This document shows positions 34,836 to 43,035 of a stretch of 64,000 bases of DNA, piece after piece (the stretch's first letter is position 1; the number at the start of each line of letters is the position of its first letter). Location of the stretch: the NCBI GenBank assembly GCA_016703535.1, contig JADJBV010000002.1:310001-374000 (forward strand), read 5' to 3'. This stretch comes from Deltaproteobacteria bacterium. Lineage in GTDB: Bacteria; Myxococcota; Kuafuiibacteriia; Kuafuiibacteriales; Kuafuiibacteriaceae. A model generated the notes under the pieces. That model did no database searches. It was not told the DNA's origin and saw only the letters and a list, made by a program, of their open reading frames with translations. A program made the position numbers and the translations under genes.

Positions 34836-35696
34836 ATGTGCCGGCTGTTCGGCTTTCGGAGCGTCATCCCCAGCATGGTGCACCGCTCCTTGCTCGCCGC
34901 CGACAACGCCTTGGGTTGGCAGAGTGAACGGCACCCCGATGGTTGGGGCGTGGCCTACTACGTCGACGGCGCACCCCACGTCACCAAAAGTGCGGCCACT
35001 GCGCTGCACGACAGCTTGTTCCGGCGGGTCAGCGGCATCGTTTCGTCCGAGACGGTGTTGGCCCACATCCGCAAGGCGACGGTCGGTGAACTTTCGGTGC
35101 TCAACTCCCACCCCTTTCAGTATGGGCGTTGGGTTTTTGCCCACAACGGGGACGTGCCGGCCTTTGCCGAGGTGCGGGAGCGCCTGCTCGCCGAAGTTTC
35201 GCCGCGCCTGCGCCGCTTCGTGCTCGGGGACACCGACAGCGAGATCTTGTTCTTCTTGTTCCTCAGCGAGCTGGAGCGGATCGGGCCTTTGGGCGGTCAC
35301 TACGAACTCGCGCCGGCCATGGAGGCCATGCGCCGCATGGTCCGCACCGCTCGGCAGATCTCGGATCAGCGGCCCGGGCGCGATCGATCGCTGCTGACCT
35401 TCATCGCCACCAACGGGTCGGTGTTGGTCGCCACCCGCGGCGGCAAAGAGTTGTATTGGTCCTCGTACAAACGGCGCTGCGCCGATCGGGACACCTGTTC
35501 CAGCTTGTCCTACGAGTGTGAACATCCGAGCCAAAGCGGCAAGGTCAACCACTTGATCCTCTCCAGCGAACCGCTCGGCGGCGAAAACGTCTGGATCGAG
35601 ATGCCCGAAGATCACTTGATCGGCGTCGACGCGGGGATGCGCCTTTCTCAAGAGTCGCTGGAGCCCAAGGCCTCGCGGCTGGTGGTGGTGAGCTGA
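34836..35696 (+). CDS. Class II glutamine amidotransferase family protein
   Basis: This 286-residue protein has an N-terminal nucleophile Cys2 (MCRLFGFRS), as in YafJ/EgtC-type class II glutaminases. Glutamine-site motifs follow: RHPDGWGVAYY, AHIRKATVG and FAHNGDV. There is no attached synthetase domain, so the ammonia acceptor is unknown; EgtC-like gamma-glutamyl hydrolase activity is possible, but no ergothioneine genes are nearby. It is cytoplasmic. The gene ends 2 bases before plsX and is probably co-transcribed with it. The region upstream has a strong hairpin and diverges from the winged-helix gene. Confidence 0.88.
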   Translation: MCRLFGFRSVIPSMVHRSLLAADNALGWQSERHPDGWGVAYYVDGAPHVTKSAATALHDSLFRRVSGIVSSETVLAHIRKATVGELSVLNSHPFQYGRWVFAHNGDVPAFAEVRERLLAEVSPRLRRFVLGDTDSEILFFLFLSELERIGPLGGHYELAPAMEAMRRMVRTARQISDQRPGRDRSLLTFIATNGSVLVATRGGKELYWSSYKRRCADRDTCSSLSYECEHPSQSGKVNHLILSSEPLGGENVWIEMPEDHLIGVDAGMRLSQESLEPKASRLVVVS

Positions 35697-35698
35697 AG

Positions 35699-36790
35699 AT
35701 GGTGACGATCGCGGTGGATGCCATGGGCGGGGACAGCGCGCCCAAGTCGATCGTGGAGGGCGCGGCCGAGGCCTCCCTGATCTCGGACTCGGAGATCGTC
35801 TTGGTCGGCGACGAGGTGATCATCACCCAGCTCCTCCAGGCGGTCCGCCACGATCCCTCCCGGATCCGGATCCACGGGGCCCAAGGTGCCATCCCCATGG
35901 ACGCCAAACCTAAAGAGGCGCTGGAGAGCTGGCCCAACGCGTCTTTGCCGACGGCGGCGCGGCTGGTGGCGGCGCCCGGTGGGCCTGATGCCCTGGTCTC
36001 GGCGGGCAACACCGGCGCGGTGATCTTGGCCTGTGCCCAGGCCTTTCGTTGTTTGGACGGCGTCAAACGCACCGCCTTGGCCGCGGTGATCCCCACCGAA
36101 CAACGCCGGGGTGAAAAGGACGATCCCTTCACGCTGCTCCTCGACGCCGGCGCGACGGTACGGGTCACGTCCCGGGATCTGGCGGCCTTCGGCTTGATGG
36201 GCGCGGCCTACGCGTCGATCGTCTCTCGCAACCAACGTCCCCGAGTGGCCTTGTTGTCCAACGGCACCGAACCCAACAAAGGCACCGAAGAGATCATCGG
36301 CGCCCACGCCTTCTTGAGGAACGTGCCGGGCATCGACTTCATCGGCAACATCGAGGGCATCGACATCCCTCGAGGCACCGCCGACGTGATCATCTGCGAC
36401 GGCTTCACCGGCAACATCACCCTCAAGATGTTGGAGGGCGTGTCCGAGACGGTGATGAACCTGGCCCGCTACGCCTATCGCAGCAAGTTCTCCTGGAAGG
36501 TCGCCATGTGGCTGCTCTCCAGCGGCATCAAGACCATCAAAGATCTCACCGACTGGCAGCAGTACGGCGGCGCACCGATCTTGGGCTTCGACCGCCTGTG
36601 CATCAAAGCCCACGGCCGCTCCGGGCCCCGGGCGATTCGGAACGCGATCAAGGTCGCCGAACGGTGCGTAAAGCAGGATCTGGTCGGCCGCATCCGCACC
36701 GGCCTCGCCACCCTGATGGCCGAGTCCACCGCCGACGTCTTGGCCGCCGATCCCGAGGCCCGGGCCGCCATCGCCGCCGCCCGCAAGTGA
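35699..36790 (+). CDS. plsX: Phosphate acyltransferase PlsX
   Basis: This 363-residue enzyme makes acyl-phosphate from acyl-ACP and phosphate, the first committed step of the PlsX/PlsY route to phosphatidic acid. Family signatures are clear: IAVDAMGGDSAPKSIVEG at the start, a LVSAGNTGAVI loop, LLSNGTEPNKGT, IEGIDIPRGTADVIICDGFTGNI and YGGAPILG. It is a peripheral membrane protein of usual length. The common neighbours rpmF and fabH are not here; instead it follows a class II amidotransferase gene by 2 bases. The start is ATG with the conserved N-terminus. Confidence 0.96.
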   Translation: MVTIAVDAMGGDSAPKSIVEGAAEASLISDSEIVLVGDEVIITQLLQAVRHDPSRIRIHGAQGAIPMDAKPKEALESWPNASLPTAARLVAAPGGPDALVSAGNTGAVILACAQAFRCLDGVKRTALAAVIPTEQRRGEKDDPFTLLLDAGATVRVTSRDLAAFGLMGAAYASIVSRNQRPRVALLSNGTEPNKGTEEIIGAHAFLRNVPGIDFIGNIEGIDIPRGTADVIICDGFTGNITLKMLEGVSETVMNLARYAYRSKFSWKVAMWLLSSGIKTIKDLTDWQQYGGAPILGFDRLCIKAHGRSGPRAIRNAIKVAERCVKQDLVGRIRTGLATLMAESTADVLAADPEARAAIAAARK

Positions 36791-36877
36791 ACAGTGGGAT
36801 GAGTCCCTACATGACCCAAGGTCGGCCGGCACCTTGACGGATGCCAGGCTCGTCGGCCCGGAGGGATCCTCCCGGCG

Positions 36878-39787
36878 ATGCGTAAGCTGGCCTTTGCCCT
36901 GCTGGGGCTCTCCTTGGGCGCCTGCAACTGCGACGACGAGGGCCTGGCGGTCCTGACGCCCCGGATCGAAGCGACGCCCAACCCCCTTGGCTTTGGCACG
37001 GCCTACGTGGGTCTGACCCGCTCGGTCTCGCTGAAGATCAAGAACGTGGGCTCCGCGGCGTTGTCGGTCTCGCGGATCGCGGTCGAGGAGGGGTCCTTCG
37101 CCGGGCTGTCGGTGCCCAACGAACGTTTTGATCTGGCGCCCGCGGCGACTCGAGAGGTCCTGGTGCGGCTCGACGCCACCGAGATCGGACCCATTCAAGG
37201 CGCGATCTTGATCAGCTCCAACGATCCGGCGACGCCGGTCTTGCGCGTGCCGATCGAGGCGGTCGGCGCCAAACGCACCGGCCCGGCCTTGGCGGTCTGC
37301 GTGGAGAGCGTGGACCTCGGGTTGGCCGTCACCTGCGACGTGCCCTTGCGCATCGACTTCGGTGACGCGGCGGTGGGTGGGAGCCTGGGCGCCCGCATCA
37401 CTCTGCGCAGCATCGGCGATCAACCGGTGACCATCACCTCGGCCGAAGCCCAGGTCGGCAGTGACCCGTCCTTCTCCTTCAACCCCTCGGCCACCACCAC
37501 CACCTTGAACCCCGAGGCCGAACTCCCGATCGAGGTCACGCTGACGCCGGCGGTCGAAGGGATGATCAACGCGGTCTTCCAGGTGGTCTCGAACGATCCC
37601 GAGCGGGATCTGGTGCCGGTGATCTTGACGGCGGGCGGCGTGCGCTCGGGCCTTTGTGCGGATCCGCCGGTCGTCGACTTCAACACCACCGCCATTGGCC
37701 AGGCCGTGACCCGGCAGGTGACTTTGACCAACTGTGGACAGGCGCCGCTGGAGCTGAGCGCGGTCCAGATCGACAACGGCGCCGAGTTCACCACGCCGGC
37801 GTTGGCGGCGCCGATCCCGTTGGCACCGGGCGCGAGCCACGTCGTCGACGTCACCTACGCTCCGACCGACGCGGGCGCCGATATGGGGCGGCTCCGGGCC
37901 ATTGCCTCCATCGGTGAGGCCTACGTGATCCTGCGTGGACAAACCGCGGCCTGCGCTTTGGTGGCGTCGCCGACCGCGGTCAGCTTTGGAGCGGTCAGCC
38001 TCAACCAGACCCGAGACCGGCCGGTGTTGGTCGAGAACCAGGGCGCGGCCGACTGCCACATCTCCAACCTGCAGATCGTCGGCGCCGAGTTCGGGCTGAC
38101 CGCGGCCACGCCCGCCAGCCAGACCATCGCCCCCGGGGCCAGCGCCACCTTGGGCGTCACCTACACCCCGGTCGACGACGGCATGGACACCGGCACCCTC
38201 ACGATCCTCAGCGACGACACCGACATGCCGAGTTTGGTCGTGACCCTCGATGGGCGGCGCCGGGCCCTCGGCGAGTGTGAGCTCACCGCCATGCCCGATC
38301 CGGTGGCCTTCGGCGTGGCGGCCCTCGGCTCGCGCCAGACGCGGCCCGTGACCATCACCAACACCGGCTCGAGCCTCTGCACGATCCTGCAAGTTGGGAC
38401 CACCGGCTCCTCCGCTTTTTCGGCGACGGGCATGCCGACCATTCCGCTGTTGACCTCGGGCAACAGCTTCACCGTCGACGTCTACTTTCAGCCCCTCACC
38501 ACCGGACCCGACACCGCCAACCTGGAGATCCGAACCGGCATCACGACGGCGCCCACCACCGTGCCCCTGACCGGCTTCGGCAGCGGGCCACGCCTCTGTG
38601 TCATGCCCGATCCGGTGATCTTCGGGACCCACCCCTTGGGCAACACCGTCACCCGCAGCACCAGCTTGGTCGCCTGCGGTGATCAAAACGTGGTGATCAG
38701 CGCGCTCAGCTTGGCGGCCCCGACCTCCAGTGAATACCAGATCGTCGCCTTGCCCAGTTTGCCCCTGACCCTGCCGTCCGGGACGTCCATGCCCTTGGAT
38801 GTGCGCTACGTCGGCACCAACGCCGGCCGAGACGACGGGATCTTGCGGGTCCTGTCCAACGACGTCATCGAACCCAGCCAAGACGTCGCGTTGATCGCCG
38901 CCACCGGGGACACCTGCGGCGATCTGGTGGGCCGGATCTGCGGCCTCGATGGTTCAGGGCCGGCGCCCGGTGCCACGGTCTACGTCGATACCCCGAGCGG
39001 CCGAGTCCAGACCACCACCGACGAAAACGGTGACTTCGTGTTGACCTGCTTGCCGGTGGGCGGCGTGACGATCACCGCCGAAAGCGGATCTTGGAGCACC
39101 AGCTTTGGCGCCACGGTCTTCGATCAACAGGTGACCACCATCCCGGGTCAGCAGTGCCTCAACCCTCAGAGCGCCCGGGTGGCGGTGGCCTGGGGCGAGT
39201 GGGATCAGATCGAGAACATTCTGACCACCGTCGGCGTGCCCTACACGTTTTACGATCAGTCCCAGCAGGAGGACCTGCTGACGGATCCGAACGAGATGGC
39301 CATGTACGACATCATCTTCCTCAACTGCGGCTTCAACGAACATTTCCTCGACGCCACCGCCTACCAACACCTACGGGACTTCGTGGCCAACGGCGGCTCG
39401 GTCTACGCCTCCGACTGGTCCTATGACGCCATTGAGGTGGGTTGGCCGATGTTCGTCGACTTTTACCAAGACGACACCATCCTCGGGGACGCCCAAGACG
39501 CGGGGAACTTCAACGGCCTGGTCAACGTCGTGGAACCGTCGCTGCGCAGCGCCCTCAATGGGCGAAGTGCGGTCTCCATCAGCAGCTGCTGCACCGGGAT
39601 CGACTCGGCGGCCGCCGCCACCACCGTCTACCTGGAGGGCGACCGTTTGGGGGACGGGGGGACCCACCCCTTCTTCGTCAGCTTTTCCCCCTCGGCCGGG
39701 GCGGGCACGGTGATGTACACCGACTTCCACAACACCGGGCAGGCCGACATCGACACGGTCTTCCGCTGGTTGATCAATCGATTGTAG
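36878..39787 (+). CDS. Large lipoprotein with six ASH/choice-of-anchor-D repeats
   Basis: This is a 969-residue protein with lipobox SLGAC (Cys16) followed by Cys/Asp residues. About six Ig-like ASH (choice-of-anchor D) repeats of roughly 100-120 residues start near 27, 146, 260, 358, 466 and 570; most open with a P..V.FG..  ..G...R.V...N.G pattern. A carboxypeptidase-regulatory-like beta domain follows at about 690-755 (GRICGLDGSGPAPGATVYVDT). The C-terminal 210 residues look like a class I amidotransferase-like Rossmann fold (YDIIFLNCGFN, then LRDFVANGGSVYASDWS) without an intact catalytic triad that I can point to. It is probably an outer-surface scaffold. Confidence 0.82.
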   Translation: MRKLAFALLGLSLGACNCDDEGLAVLTPRIEATPNPLGFGTAYVGLTRSVSLKIKNVGSAALSVSRIAVEEGSFAGLSVPNERFDLAPAATREVLVRLDATEIGPIQGAILISSNDPATPVLRVPIEAVGAKRTGPALAVCVESVDLGLAVTCDVPLRIDFGDAAVGGSLGARITLRSIGDQPVTITSAEAQVGSDPSFSFNPSATTTTLNPEAELPIEVTLTPAVEGMINAVFQVVSNDPERDLVPVILTAGGVRSGLCADPPVVDFNTTAIGQAVTRQVTLTNCGQAPLELSAVQIDNGAEFTTPALAAPIPLAPGASHVVDVTYAPTDAGADMGRLRAIASIGEAYVILRGQTAACALVASPTAVSFGAVSLNQTRDRPVLVENQGAADCHISNLQIVGAEFGLTAATPASQTIAPGASATLGVTYTPVDDGMDTGTLTILSDDTDMPSLVVTLDGRRRALGECELTAMPDPVAFGVAALGSRQTRPVTITNTGSSLCTILQVGTTGSSAFSATGMPTIPLLTSGNSFTVDVYFQPLTTGPDTANLEIRTGITTAPTTVPLTGFGSGPRLCVMPDPVIFGTHPLGNTVTRSTSLVACGDQNVVISALSLAAPTSSEYQIVALPSLPLTLPSGTSMPLDVRYVGTNAGRDDGILRVLSNDVIEPSQDVALIAATGDTCGDLVGRICGLDGSGPAPGATVYVDTPSGRVQTTTDENGDFVLTCLPVGGVTITAESGSWSTSFGATVFDQQVTTIPGQQCLNPQSARVAVAWGEWDQIENILTTVGVPYTFYDQSQQEDLLTDPNEMAMYDIIFLNCGFNEHFLDATAYQHLRDFVANGGSVYASDWSYDAIEVGWPMFVDFYQDDTILGDAQDAGNFNGLVNVVEPSLRSALNGRSAVSISSCCTGIDSAAAATTVYLEGDRLGDGGTHPFFVSFSPSAGAGTVMYTDFHNTGQADIDTVFRWLINRL

Positions 39788-39851
39788 CACCTAATTCCCG
39801 AACGGGGTCTTGGCGCCGGGCCCCATCCGGAGTTGAATCGACCGAAGCCGA

Positions 39852-41735
39852 ATGTGGCCGGTCATCTTCTTCATCGGCTTTCCGATCTTCTTGTATCGGG
39901 CCATCAAAGACCCGATCTACGCGGTGGCCGCCGCGTCCTACGTCTACTTTGCGATCCCCACGGTGGAGTTCGGCGTGCCCGGCATGCCGTATCAGGCCAT
40001 GTTCTTCGCCCTCGGGTTCCTGGGGGCCTTTCGTTATTACCTGATGTTCCACGGCTGGGGCGCCGAGGAGATCTTGGCCCTGGGCAAACGGGTCGCCAGG
40101 TCCGCGATGGACTCGGTCAAGGCCGAGGTCAAAGAGGCGATCGCGGTGGCCACGCTCCAAGACCGGCTCAAGGGCGAGATCCGTCGGGCCGGGATCGAGG
40201 CCGGTGAGGCCAAAGTCCTGGAGGTGGTCCGGGCCGACGCTCCCGCGGTGATCCACGTGCCGGTGCGCCGGGCGGTCCAGTCGGTCTTGACCCAAGCCGC
40301 GGACCAAGCCGAACAAGAGGCCATCAAGGTCGCGGGCCTGCCGGCCCTGAAGACCAAAGGTGCGATCCGCGGCGCCCTCGAGGAGCGGGCCCTGAAGTTG
40401 GTCGATCAGACCATCGAGGCGCGCCTCGACAAAGAGGTCGAGCAGAACATCAACGAGGCGATCAAGTCGGACGAAAAGACCGATCGCGGCAACGACAAGG
40501 GCCCCCTCGGGATCCCGCTGCCCAACGGGCCGCTCAGGGGCCTGATGCTCAACAGCGGCTTTTGGCTCCACGTGATCTTCATCGGGCTCACCTATTACGG
40601 CGCCCAAAACGCCGTCTATGACAAGAACGCGGCGGCGGCGAAGGTGATGACCACCATCCTGCTCTTGATCCCGATCTTGTCGATCGTCTTGGCGGTCCGG
40701 ACCCCTCGCCACTTCTTCGTCTTCATCTTCGCTTGGATGTTCGGCACCTGGCACATCTGCATGAACGGCGTGCACTACTGGCTGCAGTACGGTGGTCGCG
40801 CCGACAACGCGGGTGGCCAAGGGGGTGAGTCCAACTTTTTGGCGGCGATCATCGTGACGGTGGCGCCGGTGGCCTTCGGGTTGGCGGTCAACCTGAAGAA
40901 CAACGTCTATCGCTTGGCGTTTTTGGGGGCCGCTGCCTGTTATGCGCTCGGGGTCTTGGCCTCGGGCTCCCGGGCCGGTTTGCTCGCGCTGATCGGCGCC
41001 ATGGGCTACTGGACCATCAACACCAACCGCAAGTTGATCGCCTTGGGTTTGGCCATGTTGGCGACCTCCGGGTTTTTGGTCGCGGCCCCCGAGTCCTTCT
41101 GGGAAAAGATGGGCACGATCCTCGGCGAAAAGGACAAAAATCCCTACGTGCGCACGGCGGTCGAGCCCTCCAAAGGAGAGCGGCTGGTGCTCTGGGATCT
41201 GGCCAAGAAGATCTGGCGTGAGCACCCGATCACCGGCATCGGGCCGGCCAACTACACCGTGGTGTCGGCGGAGGAGACCGACTTTACCGATCCCTACAAA
41301 GGGCAGAAGGGACTGCAGGCCCACAACTCCTGGCTCCAGATCGCCGCCGAATACGGGACCTTGGGCCTGGTGGTATGGGCGGGATCTTTTTTGTGGTCCT
41401 TCACCTGCTACTTCCGGGCGCGGAGGAGGTTGAGAAACTATCCGGGGTGGGAGTGGTTCCCAGCGATCTGTCTGGGGATGGAGGCGGGGGCCATCGCTTC
41501 AGCGGTGATGCTCAGCTTCAACTCCTTCATGTGGTACGACTACATCTACTGGCACATGATCACTGGGCCCTTGGCGCTGGAGATCGCCAAAAAGACCGCC
41601 GAACGGCTGGAGTGGTTGAAGCCCAAGGACGCGGTCGAGTTGCGGCCGCCGCCGCGTTATGGGCCTCCCCAAAAGGACGGCCTCGATCTGGGCGCCATCG
41701 ACGTCAGCTCGGCGGCGCCGATCCGGCCCGCCTGA
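39852..41735 (+). CDS. O-antigen ligase/polymerase (Wzy-like) family membrane protein
   Basis: This 627-residue polytopic membrane protein has the Wzy_C/WaaL signature in the C-terminal half: GSRAGLLALIGAMGYW, then a long periplasmic loop containing ERLVLWDLAKKIWREHPITGIGPANY and AHNSWLQIAAEYGTLGL with the conserved His. Such proteins join polysaccharide or O-antigen to lipid, protein or each other. Unusually, residues about 70-225, between the first and later membrane helices, form a long, charged, helical soluble insert (KRVARSAMDSVKAEVKEAIAV and ALEERALKLVDQTIEARLDKE). The start MWPVIFFIGFPIF is a membrane helix. It converges with the downstream operon (10 bases between stops). Confidence 0.85.
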   Translation: MWPVIFFIGFPIFLYRAIKDPIYAVAAASYVYFAIPTVEFGVPGMPYQAMFFALGFLGAFRYYLMFHGWGAEEILALGKRVARSAMDSVKAEVKEAIAVATLQDRLKGEIRRAGIEAGEAKVLEVVRADAPAVIHVPVRRAVQSVLTQAADQAEQEAIKVAGLPALKTKGAIRGALEERALKLVDQTIEARLDKEVEQNINEAIKSDEKTDRGNDKGPLGIPLPNGPLRGLMLNSGFWLHVIFIGLTYYGAQNAVYDKNAAAAKVMTTILLLIPILSIVLAVRTPRHFFVFIFAWMFGTWHICMNGVHYWLQYGGRADNAGGQGGESNFLAAIIVTVAPVAFGLAVNLKNNVYRLAFLGAAACYALGVLASGSRAGLLALIGAMGYWTINTNRKLIALGLAMLATSGFLVAAPESFWEKMGTILGEKDKNPYVRTAVEPSKGERLVLWDLAKKIWREHPITGIGPANYTVVSAEETDFTDPYKGQKGLQAHNSWLQIAAEYGTLGLVVWAGSFLWSFTCYFRARRRLRNYPGWEWFPAICLGMEAGAIASAVMLSFNSFMWYDYIYWHMITGPLALEIAKKTAERLEWLKPKDAVELRPPPRYGPPQKDGLDLGAIDVSSAAPIRPA

Positions 41736-41745
41736 ACCCACCGAA

Positions 41746-42183
41746 TCAACGGGTACGGGAAGGGCGCTCCAGCCGACGGCTGGGGGTCAAGAGTTGCTTC
41801 AGCTGGATGGTCGCGGGGGGCGGTGCAGCTCCTTGTTGGGGGGCCCGCTTCACCGCCTTGAGATCGCTGAACTTCATCAGCGGAGTTTCACGGGGCTCCA
41901 TCCGCTCCTTCAGCTCGGCCAACCGGGTCAGGGCGGCGGGTGAGGTGCGGAAGACCATCGAGAGCTGATCCGCTGCCACTTGGTGACCTTGACGGGCCAA
42001 GGCCACCATCAGGGCCATGAGATCGTAGAGGGCGCCATCACCCCGGGTTCGGTCCGGGAGCCGGGCCGCCACTTCGACCACCGCCGCCACCTTGGCCACC
42101 GCACCTTCCGGGAAGCACAAGATCCCGGCCCGATCGACCAAAAGCCCGGCGATCTTCAGTTGGACCCGGGAGAGGCGGCTCAC
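41746..42183 (-). CDS. Hypothetical protein paired with glycine-zipper protein
   Basis: This is a 145-residue soluble protein, helical in its first 95 residues (VQLKIAGLLVDRAGILCF, then AVAKVAAVVEVAARLPD, then DLMALMVALARQGHQVAAD), with a basic Pro-rich tail. No family is recognised. It starts at a GTG that overlaps the stop of the glycine-zipper gene by four bases (GTGA), so the two products are made together. A chaperone, immunity or partner role is an inference from this coupling only. Confidence 0.6.
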   Translation of the reverse strand: MSRLSRVQLKIAGLLVDRAGILCFPEGAVAKVAAVVEVAARLPDRTRGDGALYDLMALMVALARQGHQVAADQLSMVFRTSPAALTRLAELKERMEPRETPLMKFSDLKAVKRAPQQGAAPPPATIQLKQLLTPSRRLERPSRTR

Positions 42184-42800
42184 GCGTCACCTCCACCGCT
42201 GTCGCCGCCGCTGTCACCACCGCCGTCGCTGTCGCCGCTGTCGCTTGCGCCGCTGGCGCCTTCGGTCCCGCCTTCGGAGTCGGCACCATCCGCCGCGTCC
42301 GCCGAGTCCGCCGAGTCCGCGGTGTCGGCGCCCAGGGCTCCGCCGATCGCATCGCCGACCGCACCGACCGCGTCACCGATCGCTTCGCCGATCCCACCCA
42401 AGGCCTCGCCGATGCCCGAGGCCGCTTGACCGACCGCTTCGCCGATCCCGCCCAAGGCGTCGCTCAGGCCCTTGCCTACGTCGCCCAGACTCCCCAGGCC
42501 CAGGCCATCCAAGGCCTTGCCGACGTCCAGGCCCAAGGCGTCCATCGCGAAGCCGGCCAAACCCATCGGGTTGCCAGTGGCCAGGCCGGCGAGGGCCGCG
42601 GCCAAGGAGCCGGCGTTGCCCAGGCCCCCGACGTCGACCCCGCCGAGCAGGCCGCCGATCGCGCCCATCACGTCCCCTTTGGCCACCGCGCCGAGGGCGC
42701 CGAGGGCGTCTTGGGCCGAAGGTGAAAGTCCCAGACCCTCCACGAATCCAGAGGAGAGGTTCCCGATCGCTTGATTGCCGATCCCCGAAAGTCGTCCCAC
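42180..42800 (-). CDS. Glycine-zipper-rich protein
   Basis: This 206-residue protein starts at the GTG at 42800 (GAAGGAG 7 bases upstream). It has no signal peptide. Residues about 30-160 are almost entirely Gly, Ala, Leu, Val, Ile and Asp in a repeating GIGEA/GDAIG pattern, which would pack as membrane-active glycine-zipper helices. The last 45 residues are a disordered Ser/Asp/Gly tail. Such sequences occur in pore-forming or secreted effector proteins and in some envelope proteins; no specific family is recognised. It forms an operon with the downstream 145-residue protein and lies behind a sigma-54-type promoter candidate at 42881-42895. Confidence 0.65.
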   Translation of the reverse strand: MGRLSGIGNQAIGNLSSGFVEGLGLSPSAQDALGALGAVAKGDVMGAIGGLLGGVDVGGLGNAGSLAAALAGLATGNPMGLAGFAMDALGLDVGKALDGLGLGSLGDVGKGLSDALGGIGEAVGQAASGIGEALGGIGEAIGDAVGAVGDAIGGALGADTADSADSADAADGADSEGGTEGASGASDSGDSDGGGDSGGDSGGGDA

Positions 42801-42837
42801 GTCATGGCTCCTTCGCGGACGCCTCCCTCCTGGGGTG

Positions 42838-42852
42838 GCACCATCCTGGTGC
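42838..42852. promoter_or_regulatory. Inverted repeat in leader of glycine-zipper operon
   Basis: GCACCA-TCC-TGGTGC lies about 38 bases before the GTG at 42800, between the sigma-54-type promoter candidate and the start. It would form a short stem in the leader transcript. Confidence 0.3.
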
Positions 42853-42880
42853 TCGCGCGTCCGCTCAACGCGAACAGAGA

Positions 42881-42895
42881 GCAGGCATCGTGCCA
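42881..42895 (-). promoter_or_regulatory. Sigma-54-type promoter of glycine-zipper operon
   Basis: On the minus strand TGGCACG-ATGC-CTGC matches the -24/-12 consensus, with one change outside the invariant GG and GC. The predicted transcript start is near 42870, giving a leader of about 70 bases with room for the GAAGGAG site. A palindrome, AGCCCT-C-AGGGCT (42911-42923), lies just upstream as a possible activator site. The remaining gap up to 43035 holds no gene. Confidence 0.55.
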
Positions 42896-43035
42896 AAGGG
42901 CGAGGCGTCGAGCCCTCAGGGCTGAGCCACGCAGTCCACGCCTCCGATCGGGGGAGACCCAGGCATTTGGGGATCGAGTGGGGTCGCGGGTGGCGCGCCG
43001 GGGGGATCGAGTTGATCCCGCCCCGGCCAGCAGCG

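Noticed and set aside
38386..38391. TGCAAG at 38386 as a further copy of the 16-base palindrome
   Set aside because: The second half-site is absent (TTGG then GACCAC), so it is a lone half-site.
35648..38881. Very long open frame (over 1000 codons) antisense to plsX and the ASH-repeat lipoprotein
   Set aside because: Both genes on the plus strand have clear family motifs. The antisense translation is Gly/Arg/His/Gln-rich without domains, the usual shadow in GC-rich genes.
42426..42725. Open frame antisense to the glycine-zipper gene
   Set aside because: Its composition mirrors the repetitive sense strand; it has no ribosome site or family features.
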